Assembly: GCF_010983895.1 (NCBI RefSeq)
Contig: NZ_CP048836.1
Span: 3,782,001-3,846,000 of the forward strand
Length of the DNA stretch: 64,000 nt
Source of the DNA: Nitrogeniibacter mangrovi
GTDB taxonomy: Bacteria; Pseudomonadota; Gammaproteobacteria; Burkholderiales; Rhodocyclaceae
Reading direction: 5' to 3'
How positions within the stretch are numbered: the stretch's first letter is position 1; every line of letters starts with the position of its first letter. Of the stretch, positions 27,151 to 36,390 are shown in pieces. The position numbers were made by a program, and so were the translations under genes. The notes under the pieces are model-generated. The model saw nothing but the letters and a program-made list of their open reading frames with translations. It had not been told where the DNA came from and ran no database searches.

Positions 27151-28389
27151 GTGATCGGCGCCGTCTTGCCCGTCTCCAGCCTGCTCCTGGGCATGGCCAT
27201 CCTGCTGGCCGGCTCGGGGCTCATCGGCACCCTGCTGGGGCTGCGCGCAGCCCTCGAGGGCTACGGCGGGCTCACCCTCGGTCTGGTGATGTCGGGCTTC
27301 TTCACCGGCTACATCGTCGGCGCATTCACCAGTCCGCCGCTCATTCGCCGGGTCGGCCACATCCGCGCCTTCGCGGCCATGGCGGCGCTGGCCTCGGTCA
27401 CCTCCATGCTCTACGGGCTGTGGGTCGATCCCTGGGTCTGGTGGGCGCTGCGGGTCGTCAACGGGGTGGCCGTGGTCACCCTGTACATGGTGATCGAAAG
27501 CTGGCTCAACGAGCAGATGCACGAGCAGCGCAGCAAAATCTTCTCCGCTTACATGATGGTGAGTTTCGCCGCCCTGGGCGCGGGCCAGTTTCTCATCGGC
27601 CTATACGGAGCCAATGCCCTGGCCTCCTTCGCGCTGGTGGCGGTGCTGTTCAGCCTCGGGTTGATTCCCATCGCCCTCACTCCAGTGGTCCAGCCCACCC
27701 CGGTGGACACCCAGCGGCTGCCGCTGGCGCACCTGTATCGGGTCTCGCCGGTCGGGTTTTCCGCCGGGCTGATCTCGGGCCTGGTCTCCGGCGCCTTCTG
27801 GGGGCTGGCCGCCGCCTTCGCCGCCCACCAGGGGCTGGACGATCATCAGGTGGCCGGCCTCACCGCCGCCGCCATTTTCGGCGGCGCCTTCATGCAGTGG
27901 CCGGTCGGCAAGGTCGCCGAAGGCCGCGACCGCCGCGCCGTCCTGGTGGGTGTCTGCATCCTCGCCATCGCCGGCGCCGCCGGCATGTTTGCGGTCGGCC
28001 CGCGCTCGGCCGCGGGGCTCATCGCCGCCACCGCGATCTATGGCGCCTTTTCGTTCTCGCTCTACGGCCTGGCCGTCACCCAGACCCACGACCGTTTCCA
28101 TCCCAGCGAGGCCCTCGAGGCCACCAAGGCATTGCTGCTGCTCAACGGCATCGGCGCCGCGGTCGGCCCGGTGCTCGCCGGCGCGGTGCTCAGCCTCACC
28201 ACGCCGCGCAGCTTCCCCCTCGTGCTCGCCGGCCTGCTATCGCTGCTGGCCGGATTCACCTTGTGGCGCATCCGCCGGGATGCCCCGGTCGCCGAGGACG
28301 AACGCACCGCCTTCGTGCCGGTGCACCGGACCTCGGTGGCGGCCGTGGAGATGGATCCGCGCGTCCCCCACGCCGAGGACACCATCTGA
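27151..28389 (+). CDS. MFS transporter, YcaD-like
   Basis: 412 residues, GTG start, 24 bp after the ybiT stop, so perhaps co-transcribed. About 12 membrane helices are visible. The ALRVVNGVAVVTLYMVIESWLNEQ segment (about 90-113) and GKVAEGRDRR are characteristic of the YcaD branch of the major facilitator superfamily. The C-terminal 30 residues form a hydrophilic cytoplasmic tail. The substrate is unknown. Confidence 0.85.
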   Translation: MIGAVLPVSSLLLGMAILLAGSGLIGTLLGLRAALEGYGGLTLGLVMSGFFTGYIVGAFTSPPLIRRVGHIRAFAAMAALASVTSMLYGLWVDPWVWWALRVVNGVAVVTLYMVIESWLNEQMHEQRSKIFSAYMMVSFAALGAGQFLIGLYGANALASFALVAVLFSLGLIPIALTPVVQPTPVDTQRLPLAHLYRVSPVGFSAGLISGLVSGAFWGLAAAFAAHQGLDDHQVAGLTAAAIFGGAFMQWPVGKVAEGRDRRAVLVGVCILAIAGAAGMFAVGPRSAAGLIAATAIYGAFSFSLYGLAVTQTHDRFHPSEALEATKALLLLNGIGAAVGPVLAGAVLSLTTPRSFPLVLAGLLSLLAGFTLWRIRRDAPVAEDERTAFVPVHRTSVAAVEMDPRVPHAEDTI

Positions 28390-28430
28390 CCGGCACGCAC
28401 CGGGGCCCGCTGCGCTGCCATTTGTTTTTC

Positions 28431-28467
28431 GCAAAATAATTTTGCACAAAAACACGCGTGCTAAAAT
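28431..28467 (+). promoter_or_regulatory. Candidate promoter and operator of the proVWX operon
   Basis: GCAAAAT-A-ATTTTGC (28431-28445) is a perfect 7-1-7 palindrome. It overlaps the -35 position of a promoter whose -10 would be TAAAAT (28462-28467). The -35 (ATTTTG, 17-bp spacer) is weak, as expected for a regulated promoter. The proV ATG is 158 bp further right. Confidence 0.4.
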
Positions 28468-28624
28468 GGGTCACGTATGCCTTTGATCCACGGTCCCCGC
28501 GCGTGGCAGTGTCGCGCATCCGGCCCCGCATCCCTCACGCCACGTCCACGCCTCGCAAGACACGATATTCCGGCCAGAGCCGACCGGACGACCATGCGCT
28601 TGGGACCCTTCCCGGTGAGCGCAC

Positions 28625-29872
28625 ATGTCTGAAAAACTCGTTGTCAAGAATCTCTACAAGATCTTCGGGGATCGCCCTGAAGAGGCCATGAAACTGGTCG
28701 AGCAGGGCATGGACAAGGACGCCATCTTCGAGCGCACCGGTCAGACGCTCGGCGTCAACGACGCCAGCTTCAGCGTCATGTCCGGCGAGATCTTCGTCAT
28801 CATGGGCCTGTCGGGCTCGGGCAAGTCCACCCTCGTGCGCCTGCTCAACCGCCTGATCGAACCGACCGCCGGCCAGGTGCTGATCAACGGGCGCGACATC
28901 GCCCAGATGAACGACCTCGAGTTGCGCGAACTGCGGCGCAAGGAAATCAGCATGGTGTTCCAGTCCTTCGCGCTCATGCCCCACATGACGGTGCTGGCCA
29001 ACACCGCCTTCGGCCTGGAACTGGCCGGGGTGCCGGAAGCGGAACGGCTCGAGCGCGCCCGCACCGCGCTCGACCAGGTGGGCCTGCAACCCTGGGCGGA
29101 CAGCTATCCGGACGAACTGTCCGGCGGCATGCAGCAGCGGGTCGGCCTCGCCCGGGCGCTGGCCAACGACCCGGAGGTGCTGCTCATGGACGAGGCCTTC
29201 TCGGCCCTGGACCCGCTGATCCGCACCGAGATGCAGGACGAACTGGTCAAGCTGCAGGCGGCGCAGCAGCGCACCATCATCTTCATCTCCCACGACCTGG
29301 ACGAGGCGATCCGCATCGGCGATCGCATCGCGATCATGGAAGGAGGCGTGGTCGTCCAGATCGGCACCGCGGAGGAGATCCTGCGCAACCCGGCCAACGA
29401 CTACGTGAAGTCCTTCTTCAAGAGTGTGGACGCCACCAGCATCCTCTCGGCAGCGGACATCGCCCGCAAGACCCAGGTGAACATCATCAGCCACGCGGGC
29501 ATGGGCGTGCGCAGCGCCATCGAGCGCCTGCGCACCCACGACCGGGATTTCGGCTACGTGGTCAGCCCCGAGCAGACCCTCATGGGCATCGTGTCCATCG
29601 ACAGCCTGAAGGCCGCCCAGGAGGCCAGCGATTCACCGAAACTGCGCGACGCCTTTCTCGAGGCGCCCTGGACGGTCACCCCCGACACCCCGATCAGCGA
29701 GTTGTACGAACCGCTGACACGCTATCCCTACGGGTTGCCGGTGGTGGACGACCAGGGCCGCTACCGGGGCGCCATCACCCGCAACCTGTTGCTCCAGTTC
29801 CTGCATGAGCAGCATTGCGATACCGCCGAGTCGGCCCCGGCCGACGCCGACACCGTGGAGGCCGCCGCATGA
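28625..29872 (+). CDS. proV: Glycine betaine/proline ABC transporter ATPase
   Basis: 415 residues. Residues 1-270 form an ABC ATPase with Walker [10 protein letters not shown], signature [15 protein letters not shown] and Walker [14 protein letters not shown]. The ProV hallmark is the N-terminal extension ([22 protein letters not shown]). A tandem CBS pair follows (about 285-400, [18 protein letters not shown] and [18 protein letters not shown]), which in OpuA-type transporters senses ionic strength. It powers uptake of osmoprotectants. It is the first gene of proVWX and overlaps proW by four bases. Confidence 0.95.
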   Translation: MSEKLVVKNLYKIFGDRPEEAMKLVEQGMDKDAIFERTGQTLGVNDASFSVMSGEIFVIMGLSGSGKSTLVRLLNRLIEPTAGQVLINGRDIAQMNDLELRELRRKEISMVFQSFALMPHMTVLANTAFGLELAGVPEAERLERARTALDQVGLQPWADSYPDELSGGMQQRVGLARALANDPEVLLMDEAFSALDPLIRTEMQDELVKLQAAQQRTIIFISHDLDEAIRIGDRIAIMEGGVVVQIGTAEEILRNPANDYVKSFFKSVDATSILSAADIARKTQVNIISHAGMGVRSAIERLRTHDRDFGYVVSPEQTLMGIVSIDSLKAAQEASDSPKLRDAFLEAPWTVTPDTPISELYEPLTRYPYGLPVVDDQGRYRGAITRNLLLQFLHEQHCDTAESAPADADTVEAAA

Positions 29873-30984
29873 CCGATCAAGCGACCGACAACCCCTGGGC
29901 CGCCCCGGCCGATACCCCGGCGCCGAGCCCCGCCCCGGCGAACCCGCCCGCCGACGCCGGCGCCAATCCCTGGGGCGCGGCCCCCGCCCACACGCCCGCA
30001 CCGACCGACGGCGGCGGCGCGGACTGGCTCAACAGCGCGGCGCCACCCGCCCCCCATCACGGGTTCGACTGGCTGCATCCGTTCCAGGACGCGGTCATCC
30101 CCCTCGACCACTGGGCGAACAGCGCACTGGACTGGGTGGTCACCCATGTGCGCCCGTTCTTCCAGGCCGTGCGCCTGCCCATCGATGCCACGCTCACGGG
30201 CGTGGAGCACGCCCTGCAGGCCGTCCCCGCCTTCCTCATGATCGCGATCATCGCCCTCATCGCCTGGCAGGTGAGCAGCCGCCGGCTGGGCATCGCCACG
30301 GCCGTCTCGCTGGTCGGCATCGGCCTCATCGGCGCCTGGGACGAAGCCATGGTCACCCTGGCCCTGGTGCTCACCTCGGTGTTGTTCTGCATGGTCATCG
30401 GGCTGCCACTGGGCATCCTGATGGCACGCAGCGCGCGCTTCGAGCGCATCGTCCGCCCCCTGCTCGACGCCATGCAGACCACGCCGGCCTTCGTCTATCT
30501 GGTGCCGGTGGTGATGCTGTTCGGCATCGGTAACGTGCCCGGCGTGGTGGTCACCATCGTGTTCGCGCTGCCCCCGCTCATCCGCCTCACCAACCTCGGC
30601 ATCCGCCAGGTCCGCCCCGACCTGATCGAGGCCTCGCGCGCCTTCGGCGCCTCGCCCTGGCAGATGCTCACGCGGGTGCAGCTACCCCTGGCCACCCCCA
30701 CCATCATGGCCGGCATCAACCAGACCCTGATGCTGGCCCTGTCGATGGTGGTGATCGCCTCCATGATCGCCGTGGGCGGACTCGGCCAGATGGTGTTGCG
30801 CGGCATCGGCCGGCTCGACATCGGGCTGGCCACCGTCGGTGGCGTCGGCATCGTCATCCTCGCGATCGTGCTCGATCGCATCACCCAGTCCATGGCCGGC
30901 CGGCGCAGCGATCGGAGCCCGTGGTACGACACCGGCCCGGTCGGCCTGGTCCGACGCCTGGTCGGCAAGTCGCCGACCCCCTGA
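29869..30984 (+). CDS. proW: Glycine betaine/proline ABC transporter permease
   Basis: 371 residues from ATG 29869. A Pro/Ala-rich N-terminal region (about 1-60) holds two similar units beginning NPWAA and NPWGA. It is followed by an amphipathic segment and six or so membrane helices. The permease (EAA-like) loop [32 protein letters not shown] (about 262-293) fits ProW. The long cytoplasmic N-terminus is also a ProW feature, though its sequence is low-complexity here. It forms the membrane channel with ProV. Confidence 0.95.
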   Translation: MTDQATDNPWAAPADTPAPSPAPANPPADAGANPWGAAPAHTPAPTDGGGADWLNSAAPPAPHHGFDWLHPFQDAVIPLDHWANSALDWVVTHVRPFFQAVRLPIDATLTGVEHALQAVPAFLMIAIIALIAWQVSSRRLGIATAVSLVGIGLIGAWDEAMVTLALVLTSVLFCMVIGLPLGILMARSARFERIVRPLLDAMQTTPAFVYLVPVVMLFGIGNVPGVVVTIVFALPPLIRLTNLGIRQVRPDLIEASRAFGASPWQMLTRVQLPLATPTIMAGINQTLMLALSMVVIASMIAVGGLGQMVLRGIGRLDIGLATVGGVGIVILAIVLDRITQSMAGRRSDRSPWYDTGPVGLVRRLVGKSPTP

Positions 30985-31012
30985 AACCATCCGTCCAACG
31001 AGGAGAACACGT

Positions 31013-32029
31013 ATGCGACTGATCCGATTTTCCCGACTGCTGCGCGCCGGCGCGGCGGCCCTGATCGCCTCGGCCTGTCTGACCGCCGTCGCGGCCGACA
31101 GCCTGCCCGGCAAGGGCGTCAGCGTCCAGCCGGTCAAGAGTTCCATCGCCGAGGAGACCTTCCAGACCCTGCTGGTGATGCGCGCCCTCGAAGCCCTGGG
31201 TTACGACGTCAAGCCCATCAAGGAGGTCGAATACGCCACCGCCCACGTGGCCATTGCCAACGGCGACGCCACCTTCATGGCCGACCACTGGGATCCGCTC
31301 CATGTGGACTTCTACAAGCGTGCCGGTGGCGACAAGAAGCTGTACCGCAAGGGCGTCTATTCGTCCGGCGCGCTGCAGGGCTACCTGATCGACAAGAAGA
31401 CCGCGGACAAATACCACATCAAGACCATCGACCAGTTGCGCGACCCGAAACTGGCCAAACTGTTCGACGCCGACGGCGACGGCAAGGCCGATCTGGCCGG
31501 CTGCAACCCGGGCTGGGGCTGCGAGAAGGTGATCGAGCACCATCTGGACGTCTACGGCCTGCGCGACACGGTGACCCACAACCAGGGCTCTTACTCGGCC
31601 ATCATCGCGGACACCATCGCCCGCTACAAGCAGGGTCAGCCGATCCTCTACTACACGTGGACGCCCTACTGGGTGAGCGGTGTGCTGGTACCGGGCCGCG
31701 ACGTGGTGTGGCTGCAGGTGCCCTTCTCCTCGCTGCCGGGCGCGCGCAAGGACGTGAACACCGCGCTGCCGGACGGCTCGGACTACGGCTTCCAGGCCAA
31801 CAACCAGCGTATCGTCGCCAACCTCAAGTTCGCCAAGGCCAATCCTGCCGCCGCCAAGCTGTTCGCGATCATGAAGCTGCCGACCAACGACATCTCGGCC
31901 GAGAACCTGCGCATGCGCGACGGCGAGAACACGCCGGCGGACATCGCCCGCCACACCGACGCCTGGATCCGCGCCCACCAGAGCACCTGGAACCACTGGC
32001 TCGACGCCGCCCGCAAGGCGGCCAAGTAA
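31013..32029 (+). CDS. proX: Glycine betaine/proline-binding periplasmic protein
   Basis: 338 residues from ATG 31013, preceded by AGGAGAA. A signal peptide (about 1-27, TAVAA) precedes the ProX fold: [32 protein letters not shown] with the ligand-cage Trp, [10 protein letters not shown] with the paired Cys of E. coli ProX, and [26 protein letters not shown] with further Trp/Tyr cage residues. It delivers betaine-like solutes to ProVW. No betaine synthesis genes are nearby. Confidence 0.95.
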   Translation: MRLIRFSRLLRAGAAALIASACLTAVAADSLPGKGVSVQPVKSSIAEETFQTLLVMRALEALGYDVKPIKEVEYATAHVAIANGDATFMADHWDPLHVDFYKRAGGDKKLYRKGVYSSGALQGYLIDKKTADKYHIKTIDQLRDPKLAKLFDADGDGKADLAGCNPGWGCEKVIEHHLDVYGLRDTVTHNQGSYSAIIADTIARYKQGQPILYYTWTPYWVSGVLVPGRDVVWLQVPFSSLPGARKDVNTALPDGSDYGFQANNQRIVANLKFAKANPAAAKLFAIMKLPTNDISAENLRMRDGENTPADIARHTDAWIRAHQSTWNHWLDAARKAAK

Positions 32030-32040
32030 GACCCTTCACG

Positions 32041-32073
32041 ACCGGCCGGCGCCCGGGTTCAGGGCCGGCCGGC
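32041..32073. terminator. GC hairpin between convergent proX and eamA-like genes
   Basis: CCGGCCGGC (32042-32050) pairs with GCCGGCCGG (32064-32072). The right arm overlaps the last codons of the leftward transporter gene. There is no T-tract on either side, so it may serve only as a weak bidirectional stop. Confidence 0.35.
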
Positions 32074-32967
32074 ATCCAGGCCACGTTCCCGCCAGCGCCG
32101 GCTCAGCCGCGGCCAGAACAGGTTGACCACCAGACCGAGCATCAGCAGCGCGCCGCCGAGCAGATGCACCGGCCGCAACGCCTCGTCGTAGATCAGCCAG
32201 CCCGCCGTCAGGCCGACCAGCGGCACCAGGAGCGGAAACGGTGAGACCTGACTGGCCGGATAGCGCGACATCAACCGGCTCCACAGCCCGTAGCCCAGCA
32301 GGGTCGCGCCCCACGCCAGGTAGGCCACCGCACCCAGCGAGCGGAGGCTGAAGTGAGACAGGGCCGCGGTGATCGCCTCCGGGCCTTCGATCAGCAGCGA
32401 CAGGGCCAGGAAGGGCAGGGGCGGCACCAGGCTGGACCACACCACGAAGCCGACCATGCTCACCGGGCCGTGCCGGGCCAGGGAGCGATTCACGATGTTG
32501 CCCACCGCCCAGCTGGCCGCCCCGGCCACCGTCAGCAGGAAACCGCCCAGCGGCATCGACACGCCGTGGGTGGTGCCGATCAGCGCCAGGCCGATGGCGG
32601 CGAGCAGCAAGCCCACCAGCTGGCTGGGGCGCCACGCCTCCTTGAGGAACACGACCGCGAAAATCAGGGTGAAGAAGGCCTGCGACTGCAGCACCAGCGA
32701 GGCCAGCCCCGAGGGCATGCCCACATGGATGGCGGTGAACAGGCAGGCGAACTGCCCCACCGCGATGGTCATGCCGTATTTCAGGTACAGGCTCAGCGGC
32801 AGGCGCGGCGCGCGCACGAAGAAAACCGCCGGCAGCGCGGCGGCGGTGAAACGGAGCGCGCCGAGCAGCAGTGGCGGCACCTCGCTGACCCCGGCCTTGA
32901 TGACCACGAAGTTCATGCCCCACACGAGCACGACCACCAGCGCCAGGAGGATATCGCTCGGCCGCAT
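32059..32967 (-). CDS. EamA-family (drug/metabolite superfamily) exporter
   Basis: 302 residues from ATG 32967, with ten hydrophobic helices as two EamA repeats. DILLALVVVLVWGMNFVVIKAG at the N-terminus and the second-half VAYLAWGATLLGYGLWSRLMSRYPASQVSPFPLLVPLVG are very close to the E. coli EamA (cysteine/O-acetylserine exporter) pattern. Its start overlaps the stop of the LysE-type gene by one base, so two exporters are coupled. Export of an amino acid or its precursor is likely. Confidence 0.88.
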   Translation of the reverse strand: MRPSDILLALVVVLVWGMNFVVIKAGVSEVPPLLLGALRFTAAALPAVFFVRAPRLPLSLYLKYGMTIAVGQFACLFTAIHVGMPSGLASLVLQSQAFFTLIFAVVFLKEAWRPSQLVGLLLAAIGLALIGTTHGVSMPLGGFLLTVAGAASWAVGNIVNRSLARHGPVSMVGFVVWSSLVPPLPFLALSLLIEGPEAITAALSHFSLRSLGAVAYLAWGATLLGYGLWSRLMSRYPASQVSPFPLLVPLVGLTAGWLIYDEALRPVHLLGGALLMLGLVVNLFWPRLSRRWRERGLDAGRP

Positions 32968-33593
32968 CAACCCGGCCTCGTCGCCAGATACGCGCCCGCC
33001 CCGATCATGATCGAACCGGCCCCGCGGTTCAGGCGCCGCATCGCCCGCGCCGATCGCAGCAGTCGCCGGGCCCGCGCCGCGCCCACGGCGATGAGCATCA
33101 GCCCGAGCATCAGCGCCACGAAGGTCAGCCCCGCCGCGAGCACGATGTCGGTGCCGCGCAGCGCGCCCAGATCCATGAAGGTGGGCAGAAAGGCCATGTA
33201 GAACAGGATGACCTTGGGGTTGGAGGCCGAGATCAGGAAACCCTGCACGAAACCGGCCCCCGGTCCGCCCCGAGGCGCCGGCGCTGGCGCCAGCGCCGGA
33301 GCGTCGCCCACCGGCGCGCGCCACAGGCCCACGCCCAGATAGACCAGATAGGCCGCCCCCGCCCAGCGGATGATCAGGAACAGCATCTCCCACTCGCGGG
33401 CGATGGCCGCCAGACCGAAGCAGGCGAACAGCAGGTAGGCGATGTCGCTGACCACCATGCCGGCCGCGAGCGCGACGCAGGGCCGCGCCCCGCAGACCAG
33501 CGCGCGGGCCAGCACGGCGAACACCCCCGGGCCGGGCGTGATGCCGAACAGAAACAGGGCGATGAAGAAACTCAGGGCGCCTTCGGGGCTCAT
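32967..33593 (-). CDS. LysE/RhtB-family amino-acid exporter
   Basis: 208 residues with six helices. FGITPGPGVFAVLARAL (about 16-32) carries the LysE/RhtB GPG motif, and GFLISASNPKVILFYMAFLPTFMD (about 119-142) the second conserved NPK segment. Relatives export homoserine, threonine or other amino acids. It is the first gene of a two-gene exporter operon with the EamA protein downstream. Confidence 0.9.
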   Translation of the reverse strand: MSPEGALSFFIALFLFGITPGPGVFAVLARALVCGARPCVALAAGMVVSDIAYLLFACFGLAAIAREWEMLFLIIRWAGAAYLVYLGVGLWRAPVGDAPALAPAPAPRGGPGAGFVQGFLISASNPKVILFYMAFLPTFMDLGALRGTDIVLAAGLTFVALMLGLMLIAVGAARARRLLRSARAMRRLNRGAGSIMIGAGAYLATRPG

Positions 33594-33694
33594 GGACGCG
33601 GTCTCGGCTCAGTGATCCGAACCATTGGACCGCAGCCGGGCCCCCGCGTCCAATATCACTTCCCGCGCGACCGACCGGGCCACATGCGCCCGCC

Positions 33695-33931
33695 TCAGCG
33701 GCACTGCAACTGGCCCGAGCCGCTCACCGCCACACACTGCATCGCGCCGCACTGGCAGTTGTAGATCCGCGTATTGCCATCGCCCCCCAGCGCAACGCCT
33801 GGCGAGCACACGCAATCGCGCGGCGCCAGACTGGATTGCGTCCGCGTCCGGCCATCATCGGCGCTCGCCACCACGGCGACCCCCGCGGCGAGCGTCAGCG
33901 CCGCCACGACCCTCATCATCCGTCTTGTCAT
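33695..33931 (-). CDS. Small exported cysteine-rich protein
   Basis: 78 residues. A signal peptide (about 1-24, VVASA) precedes a mature part of some 54 residues with six Cys in the order CVC, CQC, C, C (DCVCSPGVALGG, YNCQCGAMQC, LQC). The paired C-x-C motifs suggest disulfides or metal binding. It stands alone between two strands with gaps of about 100 and 170 bp. No family is recognised. Confidence 0.6.
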   Translation of the reverse strand: MTRRMMRVVAALTLAAGVAVVASADDGRTRTQSSLAPRDCVCSPGVALGGDGNTRIYNCQCGAMQCVAVSGSGQLQCR

Positions 33932-34100
33932 GACCTTGTCCTCGGTGACGTCGAGCGATCAGCGTACGCCCGGCCCAAGCGGCGTGCAAAGTCCGACGCG
34001 AGCTTTTCGCCGCCCGCGGGGTCATACTGAGGCGTCGCCCGAGGCGGCGCAGGATGAGACATCGCCCGCGACAGGCATCACGGATCGGAGGTCCGCTCCC

Positions 34101-34784
34101 ATGAACACCCCCCAAGGCGGCGAGCGCCCGCTCAACATGGATTTCACCCGGCGCGTGGTGATCCGCACCACCGAACTGAATTGGCAGCCCAGCCCGGCCG
34201 CCGGCGTGTGGCGCAAGCCCCTGGCGCGGGAGTTCGCCGAGCACGGCCATGCCACCAGCGTGGTGCGCTATGACCCGGGCTCGCACTTCAAGGCCCACAC
34301 ACATCCGCTGGGTGAGGAGATCCTCGTGCTCGCGGGCACCTTCTCCGACGAGCACGGCGATTTCGGCCCTGGCAGCTACTTCCGCAATCCGCCGGGCAGC
34401 CGCCACGCGCCCTTCAGCGAGGCCGGCTGCACCCTGTTCGTGAAGCTGCACCAGTTCGCCGCGGACGACACCGCCCAGGTGTGCATCGACACCACGACCG
34501 GCCGCTGGCAGGCGGGGGCCGACGGCATCGCGGTGATGCCGCTGCACCACCATGGCACCGAGCAGGTCGCCCTGGCGCGCTGGCCGGCCGGCACGCAGCC
34601 GGTCGCGCACCGCCACGCCGGCGGCGCGGAGATCTTCGTGCTCTCGGGGGAGCTGATCGACGCGGCCGGGCGCTACCCGGCCGGCACCTGGCTACGCCTG
34701 CCACCCGGCAGCGAACATCAGCCCCGCGTGGACCAGGAGACGATGCTGTGGATCAAGACGGGGCACCTGCCGCACCCCGCCTGA
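34101..34784 (+). CDS. Two-domain cupin protein (ChrR-like)
   Basis: 227 residues from ATG 34101. Two cupin barrels are visible: YDPGSHFKAHTHPLGEEILVLAGTF (about 57-81) with the His-x-His...Glu metal set and later SRHAPF; and AGTQPVAHRHAGGAEIFVLSGEL (about 167-189) with His-x-His...Glu again. This layout is seen in ChrR-like cupins, which act as anti-sigma output domains or small metalloenzymes. No zinc-binding anti-sigma domain and no adjacent sigma factor are present, so this is probably a stand-alone protein. Confidence 0.8.
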   Translation: MNTPQGGERPLNMDFTRRVVIRTTELNWQPSPAAGVWRKPLAREFAEHGHATSVVRYDPGSHFKAHTHPLGEEILVLAGTFSDEHGDFGPGSYFRNPPGSRHAPFSEAGCTLFVKLHQFAADDTAQVCIDTTTGRWQAGADGIAVMPLHHHGTEQVALARWPAGTQPVAHRHAGGAEIFVLSGELIDAAGRYPAGTWLRLPPGSEHQPRVDQETMLWIKTGHLPHPA

Positions 34785-34793
34785 CCCACCGCC

Positions 34794-35753
34794 TCACACC
34801 GCCAGACCCGCGCTCTCCTCCAGCCCGAGCATGAGGTTCATGCACTGGATGGCCGCCCCCGACGCGCCCTTGCCGAGGTTGTCGAAACGCGCGGCAACCA
34901 GGATCTGGTCCTCGTGGCCGAAGGCGAAGATCTCGGCCCGGTTGGTGTCGTTGCAGGCGGTGGCGGGCAGGAAGCCGTTGTCCAGCGCCGGCGCCGGATC
35001 GGCCGGCATCACCTGCACGAAGGTCTCGCCCGCGTAGTACTCGCTGTAGAAGTGCTGGATGTCCTTCGCCGCCACCGGCCGGCCGAGCAGACGCGGCAGC
35101 AGCGGCACCGCCACCACCATGCCCTGGGCGAAGTTGCCGACGATGGGGGTGAACAGCGGTTTGTGGGCCAGGCCGGTCATGGCCTGCATTTCGGGCAGAT
35201 GCTTGTGCGCGAGGCCCAGCGCGTAGAAACGCGGGCTCTTCATGTTGTCGCCCAGCGCGCCGGCCTCCTCGTAGCTGGCGATCATCTCCTTGCCGCCGCC
35301 GCTGTAGCCGGTGATCGAGTAGGTGCTCGCCGGATAGTCGGCGGGCACGATGCCTGCGGCGATCAGCGGATGCATGAGCATGATGAAGCCGCTGGCGTGA
35401 CAGCCCGGGACCGCCACCTTCTGCGCCTTGCGCACGCGCTCGCGCTGGCCGGCATTGAGTTCCGGCAGCCCATACACCCAGGCCGGATGGGTGCGGTGCG
35501 CGGTGCTCGCGTCGAGGAAGCGGGTACGGGTGTTGTCCGGCGCCAGCAGCGCCACCGACTCGCGCGAGGCGGCATCGGGCAGGCACAGGAAGACGACGTC
35601 GGCGGCGTTGATGTACTCCGCCTTGACCGCCGGATCCTTGCGCTTGTCCTCCGGGATCGAGAGGATCTCGATCTCGTCGCGGCCACTGAGGCGCTCGTCG
35701 ATCTTGAGGCCCGTGGTGCCGTGACGGCCATCGATGAAGACCTTGTAGCTCAT
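34794..35753 (-). CDS. argC: N-acetyl-gamma-glutamyl-phosphate reductase, type 2
   Basis: 319 residues from ATG 35753 (MSYKVFIDGRHGTTGLKI), with GGAG in front; an upstream ATG at 35777 is possible. It reduces N-acetylglutamyl phosphate to the semialdehyde with NADPH in arginine synthesis. The short type-2 form is identified by the shortened NADP-binding start FIDGRHGTTGLKI, the catalytic Cys in VPGCHASGF and the KPLFTPIVGNFAQGM region. It is convergent with the cupin gene and not in an arginine operon. Confidence 0.93.
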   Translation of the reverse strand: MSYKVFIDGRHGTTGLKIDERLSGRDEIEILSIPEDKRKDPAVKAEYINAADVVFLCLPDAASRESVALLAPDNTRTRFLDASTAHRTHPAWVYGLPELNAGQRERVRKAQKVAVPGCHASGFIMLMHPLIAAGIVPADYPASTYSITGYSGGGKEMIASYEEAGALGDNMKSPRFYALGLAHKHLPEMQAMTGLAHKPLFTPIVGNFAQGMVVAVPLLPRLLGRPVAAKDIQHFYSEYYAGETFVQVMPADPAPALDNGFLPATACNDTNRAEIFAFGHEDQILVAARFDNLGKGASGAAIQCMNLMLGLEESAGLAV

Positions 35754-35831
35754 GGTGCAACTCCGCTGCGCATGCATTCAAACCTGCATTTTAGGCCCGA
35801 ATGGCGGCGAGGCAATGCACCCGCGGCCGCT

Positions 35832-36335
35832 TCAGGGCACCACGTACATCCGGTACACGTTGGGCAGCCCCCGACGCAGCAGGATCTGCCCGGGCACGAC
35901 CCGCGCCGGATCGCGGGTGAACACCTGCACCGTGGGCGAGGGCTTGGCCAACAGCAGGTCGGTGTCACAGCGCACCACGCCACCGGCCGCCTGGGCGCTG
36001 CGGCATTTCCCGAGCCAGGCCGGTCCCGGCAGCGGTGTCTTCGTCACCGACGCCGGTGCGGGCACGGGCACAGGCTCGGGGGCGGGTTTGGGCGCCGGGG
36101 CTTCAGGGGGCCTGGGGGCGACACGAGGCGTCGCCCGGGCCGGCTTGACCGGCTCGGGCGCCGGCGTCGCGGTGTCGGTCTCGGCTGCCGGCACTTCGGC
36201 GGCCGGCGGTGGCGCGGCGGCCTCGCCCCGCATGCGGTCGACGGCCTGCTGCATGGAGGCACAGCCACCCAGCAACAACAGCATGCAGGTCGCAGCCAGG
36301 GTGTGGAATGACAAAAGGCGAGATGAACGATTCAT
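35832..36335 (-). CDS. Proline-rich lipoprotein
   Basis: 167 residues. The lipobox LLLLGGC places Cys at about 25. A low-complexity Pro/Ala/Glu linker (about 38-100) follows, and then a small C-terminal domain with two Cys (KCRSAQAAGGVVRCDTD, about 110-125) and strands ending in YRMYVVP. The linker may span the periplasm. It lies between argC and a LysR gene on the same strand with gaps of about 55-80 bp. The family is unknown. Confidence 0.75.
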   Translation of the reverse strand: MNRSSRLLSFHTLAATCMLLLLGGCASMQQAVDRMRGEAAAPPPAAEVPAAETDTATPAPEPVKPARATPRVAPRPPEAPAPKPAPEPVPVPAPASVTKTPLPGPAWLGKCRSAQAAGGVVRCDTDLLLAKPSPTVQVFTRDPARVVPGQILLRRGLPNVYRMYVVP

Positions 36336-36390
36336 GGTGATACGGTCGGGGCTCTTTTCATCCTAACGGCACGCACGCGGCGCGATTGAG

